The notes: generated by a model from the sequence alone, not told the origin. A stretch of 64,000 nucleotides of DNA from Hermatobates lingyangjiaoensis (GCA_026182355.1 JAPFBL010000362.1:124001-188000); one strand, 5' to 3'. Positions 45,757 through 56,614 are shown, counted from the first letter of the stretch. A program made the numbers and translations.

Positions 45757-46019
45757 TATAATTAAAGTTACAGCTAGAGAACACAAGAAAAAGGACGAAC
45801 ACTCACGAATCTCGATAATTTCGGCGTCTTGCCGTCTTCAGGAGAGTAGAAAGACAGAAAATAAAAGGAGAAAGAATGAAGGAACGGAGACGTCCACTAG
45901 TATAGGTGAACGCATATACCTCTTCTTCTTCCCTTCTACTCTCTTCCTGACGATGAACATCAGTTCGAAATATCGATCCATTAAGTTCTCTCGTTTCTTC
46001 TATGTGTTGTCTTTTTCAT
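45757..46019. mobile_element. Family G foldback PLE end
   Basis: Left, minus: CTGAAGA, GGC-AAGAC-GCC, GAAATTATCG. Right, plus (45947): CTGACGA, GAAC-ATCA-GTTC, GAAATATCG. Two different hammerhead-like cores face each other, which suggests two related but distinct parents. Confidence 0.55.
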
Positions 46020-46071
46020 TTATTATATATATTATATATATATATATATTTTACATTACATAGCAGTAATG

Positions 46072-46380
46072 AAGGGTGCCAGATTAACGTACTCACCTCT
46101 GGGATGTTAGTCTGGGGTTCGATCCTCACCTGGCACTCGATTTATTCACGCGGGAGGTGAATGAATCTGACTACGTCGTTCCTCGGAGAGGACGTTGAGC
46201 CGTCGGTCCCGAGCCTGTACGATGTCAGAGACTCGTTAAAGATCCCTATTCGAAAAGTACCTGGGTTGGCAGAATTTAGGATTTCGGATGTAGAATCATT
46301 AGAATCACCGATTAAACGAAAAGTCGGTAAACGGCTGACGTTATCACTCGCTAGGGAATCGATTAAATAATAAAAAAAAA
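46072..46380 (+). mobile_element. SINE, tail type 2
   Basis: ggttcgatcctcacctggc, tttattcacgcgggaggtga, gtaaacggctgacgttatca, A-rich end. Confidence 0.85.
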
Positions 46381-46586
46381 TCAGTAATGAATATTATCAC
46401 ACTGCAACATTAAAATATTTTATTACTGTATTAACAAGTCAAATTGTCTTTATATGTGTTTGATGAGCATATTTTATCGTATATTATATCATAAATAGGA
46501 GTTTTAAAATTGTATCCTATATTCGTGGAGATTCGCGGTTCGAGGGGATAAGGAACGTAACCCCGGCGAATAAGAAGGGTATACTG

Positions 46587-47476
46587 AAATTGAAACGTAC
46601 AAGCCAACGCTCAGGAATCAATATCAATATACTATAGCTATATTATATTTGAGATTTTTCCGTTATTTCGTATTTGCTTCTGATTACTTCGCATGAAACC
46701 CTACCCTAGTAGCTGCATATGCCTCGCGGGCATGCAATCTCTTAAGCTCACTCCTTTCTTTGTCTGAACTGCCCTATGTGATTCTGACGATTCCATATCG
46801 TGAAGACAAAATGCATCGTGAATAAAGCTCTGAAAGGAGGCTAAATTCATAGCTTCCTTCCAAACACAGTAGTAGGCTCTACTTCTTTAAGTCCACCAAT
46901 TGTCAATTACTCCAAAAAGTTCACATTATTATTTCTGCATAACTTAGAAGATGATATTTGTAGTGGTGGTTCATGATTTGTTGACATGCCAGAAATAATC
47001 TTGTAGGATTGCGAACTAAAAAAAAAAATGTAAAAAAAAATCGTAAGGTGTAGGGATACAATATTGACTCCTATATTACATTTTGAATGAGAAATTTCAT
47101 ATTGATATCTCCGTTTGGTAGTAGACATGAGCTGTTAACCATCATTGTGACGCGGAAATCACAAAAATTCATATATTGCTCTGATACAGCCCTAGCAGAC
47201 TTCTAATACCTCCTTAATAATACAAATATTCTTGTCATATGAAGCATTTATAACAGTAGATGACTGGCAATTTACAAGCCTAATTAGGTAACTAATAAAT
47301 AATTAGATTACCAATTATTTAGATGAAACAAAAGTATAACATCACCAACAAACCAAGTGAATTAAATTTACAAGAATACAATTTGAAATAAAAATAATGC
47401 CCAATGTGTTAGCTGTTATTTATGTTAAGCTCGAGGAAATCCGAAGTATATTCGTATTGATGTTATTCGAATTAAT
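46587..47476. other. Intron sequence, nothing recognised
   Basis: AT-rich; no repeat partner seen. Confidence 0.4.
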
Positions 47477-47670
47477 GTGAGCCAGAGTAGCCCAGTGGCT
47501 TGCGTGCTCATTTCTGGTCTGTTAGATCAAAGTTTCCATAGCTACTTTGAATTTCATGCGGGAGGTGAACAAAAAACTTGTCCTCTCGTAGAGGTCGTCA
47601 AGCAGTCGTATCCTTAAGGATTCCTACTCGAAATACATTTGAGTTAAGACTAATATCGGACTCCTAAATG
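47477..47670 (+). mobile_element. SINE, diverged
   Basis: gccagagtagcccagtggc, atgcgggaggtgaac, cctactcgaaatacatttga. Confidence 0.65.
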
Positions 47671-47786
47671 TTATACTGTACTAATTTTTATACTAATACC
47701 AAATTCTATGCTAATTTTTTCTCAGTATAGCAATGCATTTTAGACTAATAAAATATCAATAAAAACGTAATTTTATATATATGTAT

Positions 47787-47900
47787 ATATCAATGATCAA
47801 ACCACAATATGAAATGGGGAAAAAAAGACTAAGATCTTTCAACCGTAAAGTTGGTTTGATCATTGATTGTTACTTCAGGTGTTTATGTGAAATCTTGTTC
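47787..47900. mobile_element. PLE-A terminal palindrome, copy 14 (collapsed)
   Basis: Left arm to tttcaaccgtaaa, then directly gttggtttgatcattgattg with extension. The centre is deleted. Confidence 0.75.
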
Positions 47901-48299
47901 TCAATTATTTATGTATATAAGAACAAAAAACACAACGAAAGACGTGAAGTGAAGTCCAACACGTCAATGAAATCCAAACTACAAGGAAAAAGAAAAACAA
48001 AAGAAATTGAATGCTATGAGGCTTTTCACTTTATGTCATCAGAGAGTAAACAAAGAAAGAAAAAAAGAAGGTAACAGAAAAGTTAAACAGGAGGAAGGTA
48101 ACAAAACAGCTGGAAAACACAAGTGATAATATAGCTTAATGAAAATAATTTACCAATAAAATTAACAGTAAGATAATAAATAATTAAAATAGAAAAAACA
48201 ATAATAAATAAATAAACGAAACAAGAAAACAAGGTGATAGAAAAGAAATTAAACAAAACAATAAGTTACGTGATTAGAATATTTATATATATATATATA
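47901..48299. other. A-rich intron sequence
   Basis: Lysine/asparagine-rich open frame only because of A-richness. Confidence 0.4.
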
Positions 48300-48415
48300 T
48301 ATATATCGTTATCAGCCTTTGGAGCGATTCACTTCTTTTCCTGAAGACGAGGACATCGAAATATAGTAGTGAGTTCAGTGGTTTCCTTTCTATGTGTTCT
48401 TTTTAAATTCTAGTT
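48300..48415 (+). repeat. Family J PLE-like end
   Basis: CTGAAGACGAGGACATCGAA; bounded by (TA)n on both sides. Confidence 0.5.
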
Positions 48416-48521
48416 TATATATATATATATACACGTATTCATGCATGGAACTCAGTTATGATAGTTTAAATGCGAACAGGCAAAGAAATCAAGTAACGAC
48501 TGACACAGTAACCATGAGTAA

Positions 48522-48618
48522 TTAGAGAAACAGAGAGAGGGAGAGAGAGAATGAGGGGAGAGGCTGTAATAAGGAGATAAAGAGAGTAATTGTGAGAGAG
48601 TGAGAAAGAGAGAAAATA
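48522..48618. repeat. GA-rich simple sequence
   Basis: agagagagggagagagagaa and similar purine runs. Confidence 0.8.
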
Positions 48619-49694
48619 GGTGCTTTATCTCGAACTGGATATAAAGAATAAAAATAAAATCGTAACTTGTCAGGGGTTGTCCACTGCTTTTATTTAATTA
48701 AAAGCAAATTAATGATGGGAATTATTACTTTTTTTTTTTTTTTTTTTTTTTTGGTTGACAACAAAAATCTTTCACAAAATAATAAATTTGAATGATTAAT
48801 GTTTATCATTTTAGCGGAATAAATAATTTATCATTTGATATGATAAAAGATGTGTGACCAGAAGTAGCTGCGTGGCCTCTGGGGAAGGCGGTCCCCCCCC
48901 CCCCCACTCGCCTACCCCCTCCCTTCTCCTGATAAATAATCTGCGATGGGGTCTGCGTTACTACTTGCAGGCAGATATAAATTTAATTACCTCCCTCTCT
49001 ATCTGCTGCCTATTACAGAGTCAGTGCCTCCAATCTGATACTACTGCCTGCACCAAGCAACTCTAAATCCGTAACGACGTATATTAACTGCCCTTAAATG
49101 TTATACCAACTTTATTTATTACCCCGCATTTCGTTCAGCTATAAATCAATTGTGGATTTTCTTAATTGATTTCACACAACAATTAAATTGTCTTGTAGAT
49201 TATTAACCATTTATAGATATCTCCAGTTATATATACACAACTATATTCACGCATGCTCATATCGCATAATATTCCCCTTTTTTCAATCTTTTCATTCCAA
49301 CTACACTAAAATAAATATCCAAATAGCTGTCATCTTTCTTCTGTTTTTATGTTTTCATCTAGAAGCCAATAATTGACCTTTGTAATTCCCATTTATATGT
49401 TAACAATACAAAAAGGATAATATTTTAGTTACTTATTCCTAAATCTGTTTGGCAAAAGACAAGAAAGAAAAGAATTATTACCACCATCGTAGAAACCAAT
49501 TGCAATGTTATAATTTCTGTTTTTGAATTTTTATAAATTATTGAACTGTTGTAATCTTTAATATGTAGTGATTGATTTTTTTTTTCATTATCAACGATTA
49601 TTTTGGGGGTTAGTTTTTCTTTACTCTGTTTACCTGTTCGCCTTTGAGGTTGATAAAACATTGTTGAATTCTGCTTAATAAAGTTATTTCTTTT
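48619..49694. other. Intron sequence with T and C tracts
   Basis: Poly-T at 48729-48754 and poly-C at about 48892-48905. The less AT-rich part 48850-49070 shows no splice borders that join the gene. Confidence 0.4.
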
Positions 49695-50125
49695 TCCCGT
49701 CCACTCCGGACAGCATATGCCAGAGGTATTTTGAGTGGGTAAAAATAGAAAATAGAAAAAATTATTAACATCTAACAAAACATTTTATACCAAAATGAGT
49801 TTTTAATGTCGTAATGGTTTTATACTTTATGTGTGTAATATTCTTTTTAAATCAGATTTTTCAACTGGAATATTTTGCAAATTAAAAATACATTTTATTT
49901 CATATGTTCAAAACTACATTTTTAATGGGGTTGAAAAGTTGATTATATTTTTGTATCAAAAAAATTTTTGGTTTTCTTTGATGACAACTGTATGTATACG
50001 AGTACTGTAATAATAAGAAAGTCTGGGACTAATAAGAACAGTTTAAAATGAGATTCATCACTGTAGTTCTATGAAAATAAATACTTTTAGGACTTTCTGG
50101 AATTTTTAACATTAGCTGATTATCA
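49695..50125 (+). repeat. Dispersed repeat D, copy 1
   Basis: ccggacagcatatgccagag, tttataccaaaatgagt, acgagtactgtaataa, aggactttctggaattt. All recur at 60508-60905; part recurs inverted at 57558-57665. Confidence 0.7.
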
Positions 50126-50864
50126 ACGGCCAGCGAGGGGGCGTTGGGCAAATCTTACGATAGCATCCAGAGGGAAAAATAGTTCCCACGATACTGACAA
50201 TATTGTTCAAGGTGAATACTATGCATTATTGAATCAATAGCATGAACATGTGCTACCAAGGCTACGGGATCGATTGCCAAATGTCTTACTTTACACACTT
50301 TGCTTCTAAACAAAGTAAAATGTTTACGGAACGCATAATTTTTTCCAAAAATGTTTACGGTTTTTTCTTCAAGTTCTGATCTCCATATGGATGCGCTAAT
50401 AACTATTGATTACACAGATGAAAGTTTAATATAAAAGAAAACTGTTGATTTAAAACAGTTAACATTTTAAAAAAAAAATTATTATATTGAGAATTTTATA
50501 ACATGCTAGTGTTTTTAAAAAAGAAAAACACTTTTCTTTCCCTTTGTCAAATCCGATTTACTCTGAGCGAGTGTTATCATTTTCCTGTGTGCTGAACTCT
50601 GGTATAAAGTTACTGTAAATGAATAATGAGAAAAAATATATTAGTAGTTAGTCAGTTTTGCATACTCAAATCAAAGTCAAAGCCAGCTTTTCTGTATAAT
50701 TTAAAACTTTTATAGCTGGAAGCAGAAATTTTTTTAAAATAATATATATGAATTATTAGACTAGAATAGTGAAAAAACTGGATATTTGTCATCAACAATA
50801 CAGGAAAGAGTCCATCCCTCACATTACAAATTCATCAAAGTTAATACGATTCATAAGTTTTGTT
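50126..50864. other. Intron sequence, mostly unrecognised
   Basis: A family C-like word set (gtcagttttgcatactcaaa, taaaacttttat) lies at 50650-50735. Confidence 0.4.
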
Positions 50865-51056
50865 CAGGGGTTTAATATATAGATCGATTAGAACATTTTG
50901 TGAGACAAATCCAAGATACCATCAGAAGTTATATGTTTGATTGGTGTTGACTTTTTAGATGTAAGAATTTTATTCTCTTGCATCTCAAATTAAGGTATTA
51001 AATTATCTAAAAAATTGTCGTTAAATTTTATTTCAGTGGATTCACACCAAAAATTC
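50865..51056 (+). repeat. Dispersed LINE-like repeat, copy 2 (partial)
   Basis: atatagatcgattagaac, ttttatttcagtggattcac, as at 52290-52490 and 32900-33050. Confidence 0.6.
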
Positions 51057-51060
51057 AGTG

Positions 51061-51241
51061 TAACCAACTACTAATAAGTGTTACCAACTACCAATCAGCG
51101 TTACCAATTACTAATCAGTGTAAGCAACTACCAATCACTGTTACCAACTAGTAAACAGTAGTTACCAATTACCATTCAGTGTTACCAACTACTAATCAGG
51201 GTAACCAACTACCAATCAGTGATACCAACAACTAATGAATG
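51061..51241 (+). repeat. 20-bp minisatellite, nine units
   Basis: Units of type ttaccaactactaatcagtg every 20 bases, with substitutions and one two-base slip. Confidence 0.9.
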
Positions 51242-51430
51242 AAGTTGTAAAATTTCTTGTCATTTCAATTACTCATCTTTAAACAGGATTGAATACGAAA
51301 CTTTAAAACTTTCAATACTTTTGATATACTCAATATATTTATAACTTCGATCGGTTGGTGGACGCTTTCACGTCTCCACTGCTGTGTTTTTTTCTTCCCT
51401 TGCTACTTCTCCTTTCTTACCTTTCTCTAT
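51242..51430. other. Spacer before the Jockey fragment
   Basis: T- and C-rich; no frame joined to the LINE. Confidence 0.4.
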
Positions 51431-52066
51431 ATTCATATTCCAAATCATCTACATAATATAGAAGCCTGGCTAAAAAAGTGGTACTTAAATATTAATGCAA
51501 ACAAAAGCACCCATGCAGTTTTTACATTAAAAAAAGGACTATGTCCGAATATCAGTATGAATGGCGCTCTCCTTCCAACTGCAGATGTTGTCAGGTACTT
51601 GGGGCTCTTCATTGACAAACGCTTGACTTGGAATCCCCATACTCGACTGAAAAGACTTGACCTAAAACGACGCTTCTTACTACTGTACAGACTCCTCGGA
51701 AAACATTCAAAATTGACACTCCACAACAAAGTGCTGTTATATAAAACATTACTGCGACCGATCTGGACTACGGACTTGAACTATGGGTTGTGCAAAACCT
51801 CCAACATCTATAAAATACAATCATTGCAATCAAAAATCCTCCGTACTATCACAAATGCTCCTTATTACGTAAAAAACTACACCCTTCATAAAGACTTAAA
51901 AATTCCATTTATTCAAAACCTAGCCTCTGATCGTTACAAGTCCTTTCACAACAACCTTTCCTCTCACCCAAATCCATTAGTACGAATCCTTACTTCCTCC
52001 TCACCTTCCCAGAATCTCCAAAGAAGACTCAAGAGAAAATGGCCCAGAGATCTATTATTACAATAA
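51431..52066 (+). pseudogene. Jockey-type LINE reverse transcriptase, 3' third
   Basis: Open plus frame to a TAA at 52064. Order of RT features: IPNHLHNIEAWLKKWYLNIN and NKSTHAVFT (after the catalytic DD, which is lost), VVRYLGLFIDKRLTWNPH, KLTLHNKVLLYKTLLRPIWT, IQSLQSKILRTITNAPYYV, and the Jockey tail L..DLKIPFIQNLA. At 51770-51800 the frame reads TDLNYGL where the +1 frame gives YGLELW, the usual Jockey motif, so small deletions appear to compensate each other. The 5' two thirds, endonuclease and ORF1 are absent. Confidence 0.9.
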
Positions 52067-52232
52067 TATACTAATTAAAAAAAAAAAAATAAAACAATGT
52101 GAAAAGTTGAACCAGTGGGTTCTATTCTTTGTTCATGAGTATCAATGTTTTTGAGTAATCTATTACAACATATGCCTGTTACGCAGAAGATGCGTAGTTG
52201 TATATTTAATAATAAAGATGTTAAAAAAAAAA
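52067..52232 (+). mobile_element. Jockey LINE 3' UTR and poly-A
   Basis: Follows the stop codon; ends aataataaagatgttaaaaaa. This is the natural 3' end of the element. Confidence 0.75.
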
Positions 52233-52266
52233 ATCATATTCCACTATTTAATACTAAATTTAAATG

Positions 52267-53112
52267 TGATGTTCAATTTTGTTGAGTTGTGCAATATATA
52301 GATTGATTAGAATATTTTTTTAGACATATCTATCCATCATACCACGGAAAGCATCAGAATTGTATGATCATTGGCACTGATTATTTACTTGTAAAATTAT
52401 ATTACTTTACATACCATATTAAGTTATTAAACTATTTAAACATTTTTTATTAAACCTCTACACATCAATTTTATTTCAGTGGATTCACTCAAAAAATTTC
52501 TAAGTAAATGTAAACAATAATTTATTTACAATTTAAGTAAATTGTAATTTTGATAAAAAAATATCTCATCTCATTCTCTACGTAATGTTCTATATATAGG
52601 TATGGTTTCATTTAGATCTGTTAAACGGTATGGCTTGTATCGCTCTCACAAGGTTTCAGATTGAATTGTAAGTCAAAAGATTTACATTTTAATGAAGAAA
52701 AAAAAATTTTCCGTTTTTTAAAAACCTAAATATATTTTTTTTTTACTGCATTTGTAACCTCAAAGGTAATACCAAATTTTTAAAACTCTAGAATTCGTAG
52801 TTTAGGAGAAAAAAAAATGTAATCTAAAAACAGGTTTTTGACAAAAAAAGTAACATTCCCATCACATTTCTCCCAAACAATAGGGCCATCTATACTACAA
52901 GGCCGATTTTTGTGTGCAATATCAATTTGATCTATCAAAGATTCTGGATCGTAGCGTAGACGCAATCTTTGGATACATACACACGCACACACAGACAGAC
53001 ATCGTCGAAAAAAATCATAAAACAACTTCTGGGACCTCAAAACATGTTATTTCGTCAAAATCTCTAGATCGAATTTTTCACGATCACTATATTTTACTTA
53101 TAGTAAAGTAAT
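52267..53112 (+). mobile_element. LINE-like 3' region, copy 3
   Basis: Same family as 32885-33710. Continues with tacacacgcacacacagaca, gggacctcaaaacatg and an end tatagtaaagtaataata. Such an ending is common for non-LTR elements in arthropods. Exon 3 begins about 90 bases later. Confidence 0.6.
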
Positions 53113-53202
53113 AATATAAGAAGAACGTTGTTTATTATTTATTCCTATGATTATATATATATATATATATATGTATCATATGTGATGTTGTTTATTGTAC
53201 AG

Positions 53203-53407
53203 CAAGATGTGGAGCAGAGTGCTGCCTGTGGACACTCAGGAGCAGTACACCGCCCTGCTCGGTATTAACTCCGCGGAGCACGTTGACCAGGGCGCCTACA
53301 CATGCCAGGTAGTCGACTGGGGGGTCCAGCAGTGTCGGTCTCTTCACATTACTATCATCCGACCGCCTTCCCTTCGTCTCTACCCTCTCAGTGCAACCCT
53401 TCACAAA
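53203..53407 (+). CDS. Internal exon 3: second half of the first Ig domain and linker
   Basis: A 205-base exon follows tgtacag and precedes gtaagt. The first base completes a glycine codon from the previous exon; then 68 codons run without a stop and end in phase 0. The peptide has KMWSRVLPVDTQEQYTALL (strand E), then DQGAYTCQVVD, which is the classical D-x-G-x-Y-x-C motif of an Ig domain with the second canonical cysteine, then LHITIIRPPSLRLYP, the strand G end and linker to the next domain. An additional cysteine follows 11 residues after the canonical one. Together with exon 2 this makes one full Ig domain with the cysteines correctly placed. A (TA)n tract ends about 30 bases before the acceptor, and a LINE-like 3' end lies just upstream. 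Confidence 0.9.
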
Positions 53408-53690
53408 GTAAGTCCTAATCAATTTAATTCAATTTCTTTTGTTTTTATTTAAAAAAAAGTCCATGTTTACAACATTTTTTTGATGATATATATGTGTGTC
53501 TAGTTTGGAATGTATACAATTTATTTTAATATACAGAACAAGGGGTCCCTATCATGGTATCTGGGTTAAAAAAAAAAAAACTTTAATGCTTTCATTTGGT
53601 TTGACCCTTCTGAGAGCAACATATAAACTACAATTTAATTTTTCAATGTCGTACTATATATATCAGGTTTTGGAAGCTTATTCTACAAAT

Positions 53691-53762
53691 GTCCCTTTGG
53701 CGTAGAAGGTAGCGCGTTGGACCTCCAATGTCAAGGTCGTGGGTTCAATTCTCACCAAATTT
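53691..53762 (+). pseudogene. Degenerate tRNA-like sequence
   Basis: A box tggcgtagaagg, D stem gcgt/gcgc, T arm gtgggttcaattctcac. The anticodon loop reads ctccaat (CCA in anticodon position), but its stem has an extra base and the acceptor ends do not pair. A decayed tRNA or a lone SINE head. Confidence 0.45.
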
Positions 53763-54597
53763 CTAATATTTTATTCAGTTTAGAGCGTGTGGAAATATAT
53801 AAACAAGAACATCAGAGTTTCATAAGTATATAGATAATAAATATAATATAATATATTATTATAATATATAATATAATATCTTAAATGATTTATAAAACCT
53901 ATCTTATACAGACAGTTACGATACTAATAGTAGATATCAAAATCAAGTATAGTTGTGATCGTACCAACTGTAAATCCAAGAAGGCCTAGTTTGGATTTTA
54001 GTTTATACCCTTAAAAAATCTCAAACCTAAATAACAAATTACTCTAGAGATATTTACAGTTGAGAAGGATGGCATAAAAAAAAAAAATAAATACAAAAAA
54101 CTTTTTAAAAGAAAGTAAATATTTTTTTTAAAAAAAAACGAACTATATAAATGGGATTCAAATAACTGAACAAATTCATTTAAAATGAATTCGAATGTCA
54201 ATTGTTTTGCAAAAGCTTTACGTCTGGAGTTGTCATTTGAGAAAAAGAAACAAATTCTCGACTATAAATTTAAAATACTTCTACCAAATAGATTTTTTGT
54301 ACATTATATTGTTTCCGTAAACTTCATTAATGTTATGTTCAATGTCAAGACTTGACCGCGTGTTAATTGCTTCTAAAACACCAGACACTCGGGGTCTCGT
54401 TCTGCCATTAATTTTGTTCTTAAACTGGTATTAAACAATTTCACCAGTTTGACTAACATAACATCGATATCTCAACAAAGAATGATAAAATGTTATAGAC
54501 GCCTTGAATAGTGTAAGTCCAGTGATGGGTGCAAAGTGTACTAAATTTTACTAGCTTTTGTCTTTATTTTGAATAATATATATTTTCTCATGCCGTG
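53763..54597. other. Intron sequence, nothing recognised
   Basis: 54290-54480 has words such as aaactggtattaaac and accagtttgactaacat, faintly like a PLE endonuclease region in minus, but too degraded to call. Confidence 0.35.
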
Positions 54598-54700
54598 TAA
54601 GGTTAGGTTAGGTTACAGTGGCCGTCCCGTGAGAGAACACACACATACAAGGCCGCAAGCCGGCCTCTTGTGATACTACAAAGAAGAATTTGGGGCTATT
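54598..54700 (-). mobile_element. SINE tail type 1 with TTAGG units
   Basis: aggttaggttaggttacagt followed by ggccgtcccgtgagagaac, the end of the SINE tail. The body beyond is not recognisable. Confidence 0.65.
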
Positions 54701-55095
54701 CTCCCCCGGCCCTGGTCCACTCAAACCATCTCGAGAGAACAATACATCTAAACAGATCCCTGATACCAGTGGATACTAAGTTCTCAAGATTGTCAAAGAA
54801 GTACTCTCCTAATTGCAGTGTAAGATAAATACACCCGGTCATTCATGAATATGGTGGACAACACAATTTGGTTATGATCTATAACGGGCACTGTCTATCA
54901 TTAATTCTTATTATTTTTTACCACCCTTTACTTAATTTCATCATACACTTAGCTATTTTTTTTCAAACATCAGAAGTTACTTAGTACTCAGAAACTTTAA
55001 TTTGAAATTGCAGCCTAAATGTGACTCATGATAATATTTAATATATATGTATATACTAAATTGAAGAAACGGTCCTCCCAAGAACTTATAAAGCA
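54701..55095. other. Intron sequence, nothing recognised
   Basis: AT-rich. Confidence 0.4.
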
Positions 55096-55387
55096 TTATA
55101 TCACACAAAACAAGACACAGAAAAAGGAGAAAATACACACTTACTAAATTCAATATTTCGAACTGTTCTTCATCATCAGGAGAATACTGGAAGAGAGGAA
55201 AAATTGTGAGAGATCTCCCCACGTCGAAGGAAGGAATGCGTGTCCTTCCTTAGCTTCCTTCCTTCGATGTGGGGAGATCTCTCTCACTTCGTCCTTTCTT
55301 CTAGTCTTCACCTGATGACGAACAACAGTTCAAAATATTGACTTCAGTAAGTGTGTATTTTCTCTTTTTTCTGTGTCGTGTTTTGTG
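55096..55387. mobile_element. Family H foldback PLE end
   Basis: Outer arms of about 80 bases (acacacttactaaattcaat and its partner). Inner arms gtgagagatctccccacgtc / gatgtggggagatctctctc. Hammerhead-like cores on both arms (for example CTGATGA, GAAC-AACA-GTTC). A single arm recurs at 58690-58785. Confidence 0.7.
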
Positions 55388-55419
55388 CAATTTAAAGTTA
55401 TATATATATATATTAAATA

Positions 55420-55800
55420 TAATATATATTTAATAGACAGACAAGAGGGACTGTGCAACCCCTACTGCTATTGATATTAAGACAAAGGTGACTTTGCCTA
55501 GAAGACTAACAAGTAAACAAGGGTTTCAAGAAAAGTAAAATTAATATCAGCAGTACAGAATAGAGAAAACAAACACCCAACAACCATAAAAAATAAAAAA
55601 CAGAAAGGAAATTAGGAGTTCACTGCAAAGTGAGGCTCATGTTTTCTGTCAATATCCTTATCTCACAGAGGGACTGTACAACCTCTATACCTATTGGCGG
55701 AATAGCAGAGGCATCACAGAGTAGCGAGTAACTGGGACTTTCTAACAGCCGCACTCATGGATCTAAAAAATACCTACTCTCCTATTGGTCACCATCCAAA
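55420..55800. other. Unassigned repeat-like sequence between (TA)n tracts
   Basis: Contains agagggactgt twice (55447, 55675) with nearby caacc. Possibly another retroelement end. Confidence 0.35.
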
Positions 55801-55836
55801 CGCATGATTATATATACATATATATATAAAATATAT

Positions 55837-56002
55837 AGGTTAATATAAAGAGAAGGTCAAAGGTCAATCTTTTATTCTAACCGCTTGTTTCTTGTTCATT
55901 ATTGACCTTTGACCTTCTCTTTATATTAACCTGTACCTTTTATTCTAACCGCTTGTTTCTTGTTCATTATTGACCTTTGACCTTCTCTTTATATTAACCT
56001 GT
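55837..56002. repeat. Inverted plus tandem repeat
   Basis: aggttaatataaagagaagg at 55837 is mirrored at 55913-55932 and again at 55978-55997. The 65-base block beginning cttttattctaaccgct is present twice in tandem. Confidence 0.8.
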
Positions 56003-56089
56003 ACTATCCTTTTAATCTATTTATAGCAATGACTAAGCATGAGTCATCGATTTTAATTTAACATCCCACTTGGCCAACTCCTTTTCCAG

Positions 56090-56220
56090 TTGAACCCTGT
56101 TAACAGGAGGTTAGTTCGTAGGATCGAATCTCTCAGTCTTAAGATCGTGAATGCCGAGACTGCGGTTAATTTTAATGATACTTATTTAAAAGAGGATCTG
56201 CTGCCTATTTATACCAATAT
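56090..56220 (+). pseudogene. PLE ORF N-terminal fragment
   Basis: Open plus frame NPVNRRLVRRIESLSLKIVN, then AVNFNDTYLKEDLLPIYTN, matching the PLE-M start (RKIEAISKKVVNAEAAAYF, LQEDLLPTYT) by position and pattern. Cut by (TA)n. Confidence 0.55.
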
Positions 56221-56271
<51 letters not shown>

Positions 56272-56359
56272 GTTTCTGTTTATGTGTCACTGCTTATTTT
56301 AATTGTTATTTGTCCTGCCGGACCGTTTTTCGTTTATCATGGCATATATATATATTGTA

Positions 56360-56569
56360 TGATTTGTTATTGAGGGCTAGGTCAAATAAAAGAAAATAAA
56401 CTCCTTCCTAGGCCAACGTTTCGATGTATTTGTACATCATCTTCAGGGCTAAAATTAGAGTAAGAACTATAATACATTTACCAACACAATCTACACTCAC
56501 ATAGAGAACTAGCAACAATTGTGTTGGTAAATGTATTATAGTTCTTACTCTAATTTTAGCCCTGAAGAT
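56360..56569. mobile_element. Family B palindromic PLE end, copy 2
   Basis: Left part as 3890-4010 with an intact core on the minus strand (56417-56447: CTGAAGA, GATGTA-CAAA-TACATC, GAAAC). The right arm is cut after agccctgaaga. Confidence 0.7.
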
Positions 56570-56614
56570 ATTTACGTTTTTTTTTGCTGAAGATGGTGGA
56601 TGTAACACCGAAAC

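Larger units (their letters stand above)
44979..46586. mobile_element. Tigger/pogo-like DNA transposon remnant (1.6 kb)
   Basis: Termini CAGTATACCCTT on both ends in inverted orientation, followed on both sides by ATTC/CGCGA-type words. A TA precedes the left end; the right flank is AA. No transposase remains. A PLE-like foldback (45757-46019) and a SINE (46072-46380) are nested within. Confidence 0.65.
18670..53202 (+). other. Giant intron splitting an Ig domain (about 34.5 kb)
   Basis: Starts gtaagt and ends gtacag, in phase 2. It divides strands C and D of one Ig domain. It holds most of the repeats in the window: about ten Penelope-A ends, many other inverted-repeat families, SINEs, a LINE RNase H fragment, a Jockey fragment, a Tigger-like element and three tandem arrays. 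No further exon is needed, because phases and the Ig fold join directly. Confidence 0.75.

Noticed and set aside
45719..46063. 114-codon frame in the family G foldback
   Set aside because: Covers an inverted repeat and a TA tract; charged residues come from A/G-rich arms.
48850..49070. GC-richer block that might be a conserved exon
   Set aside because: Contains a C homopolymer, no usable splice borders in the right phase and no known motif.
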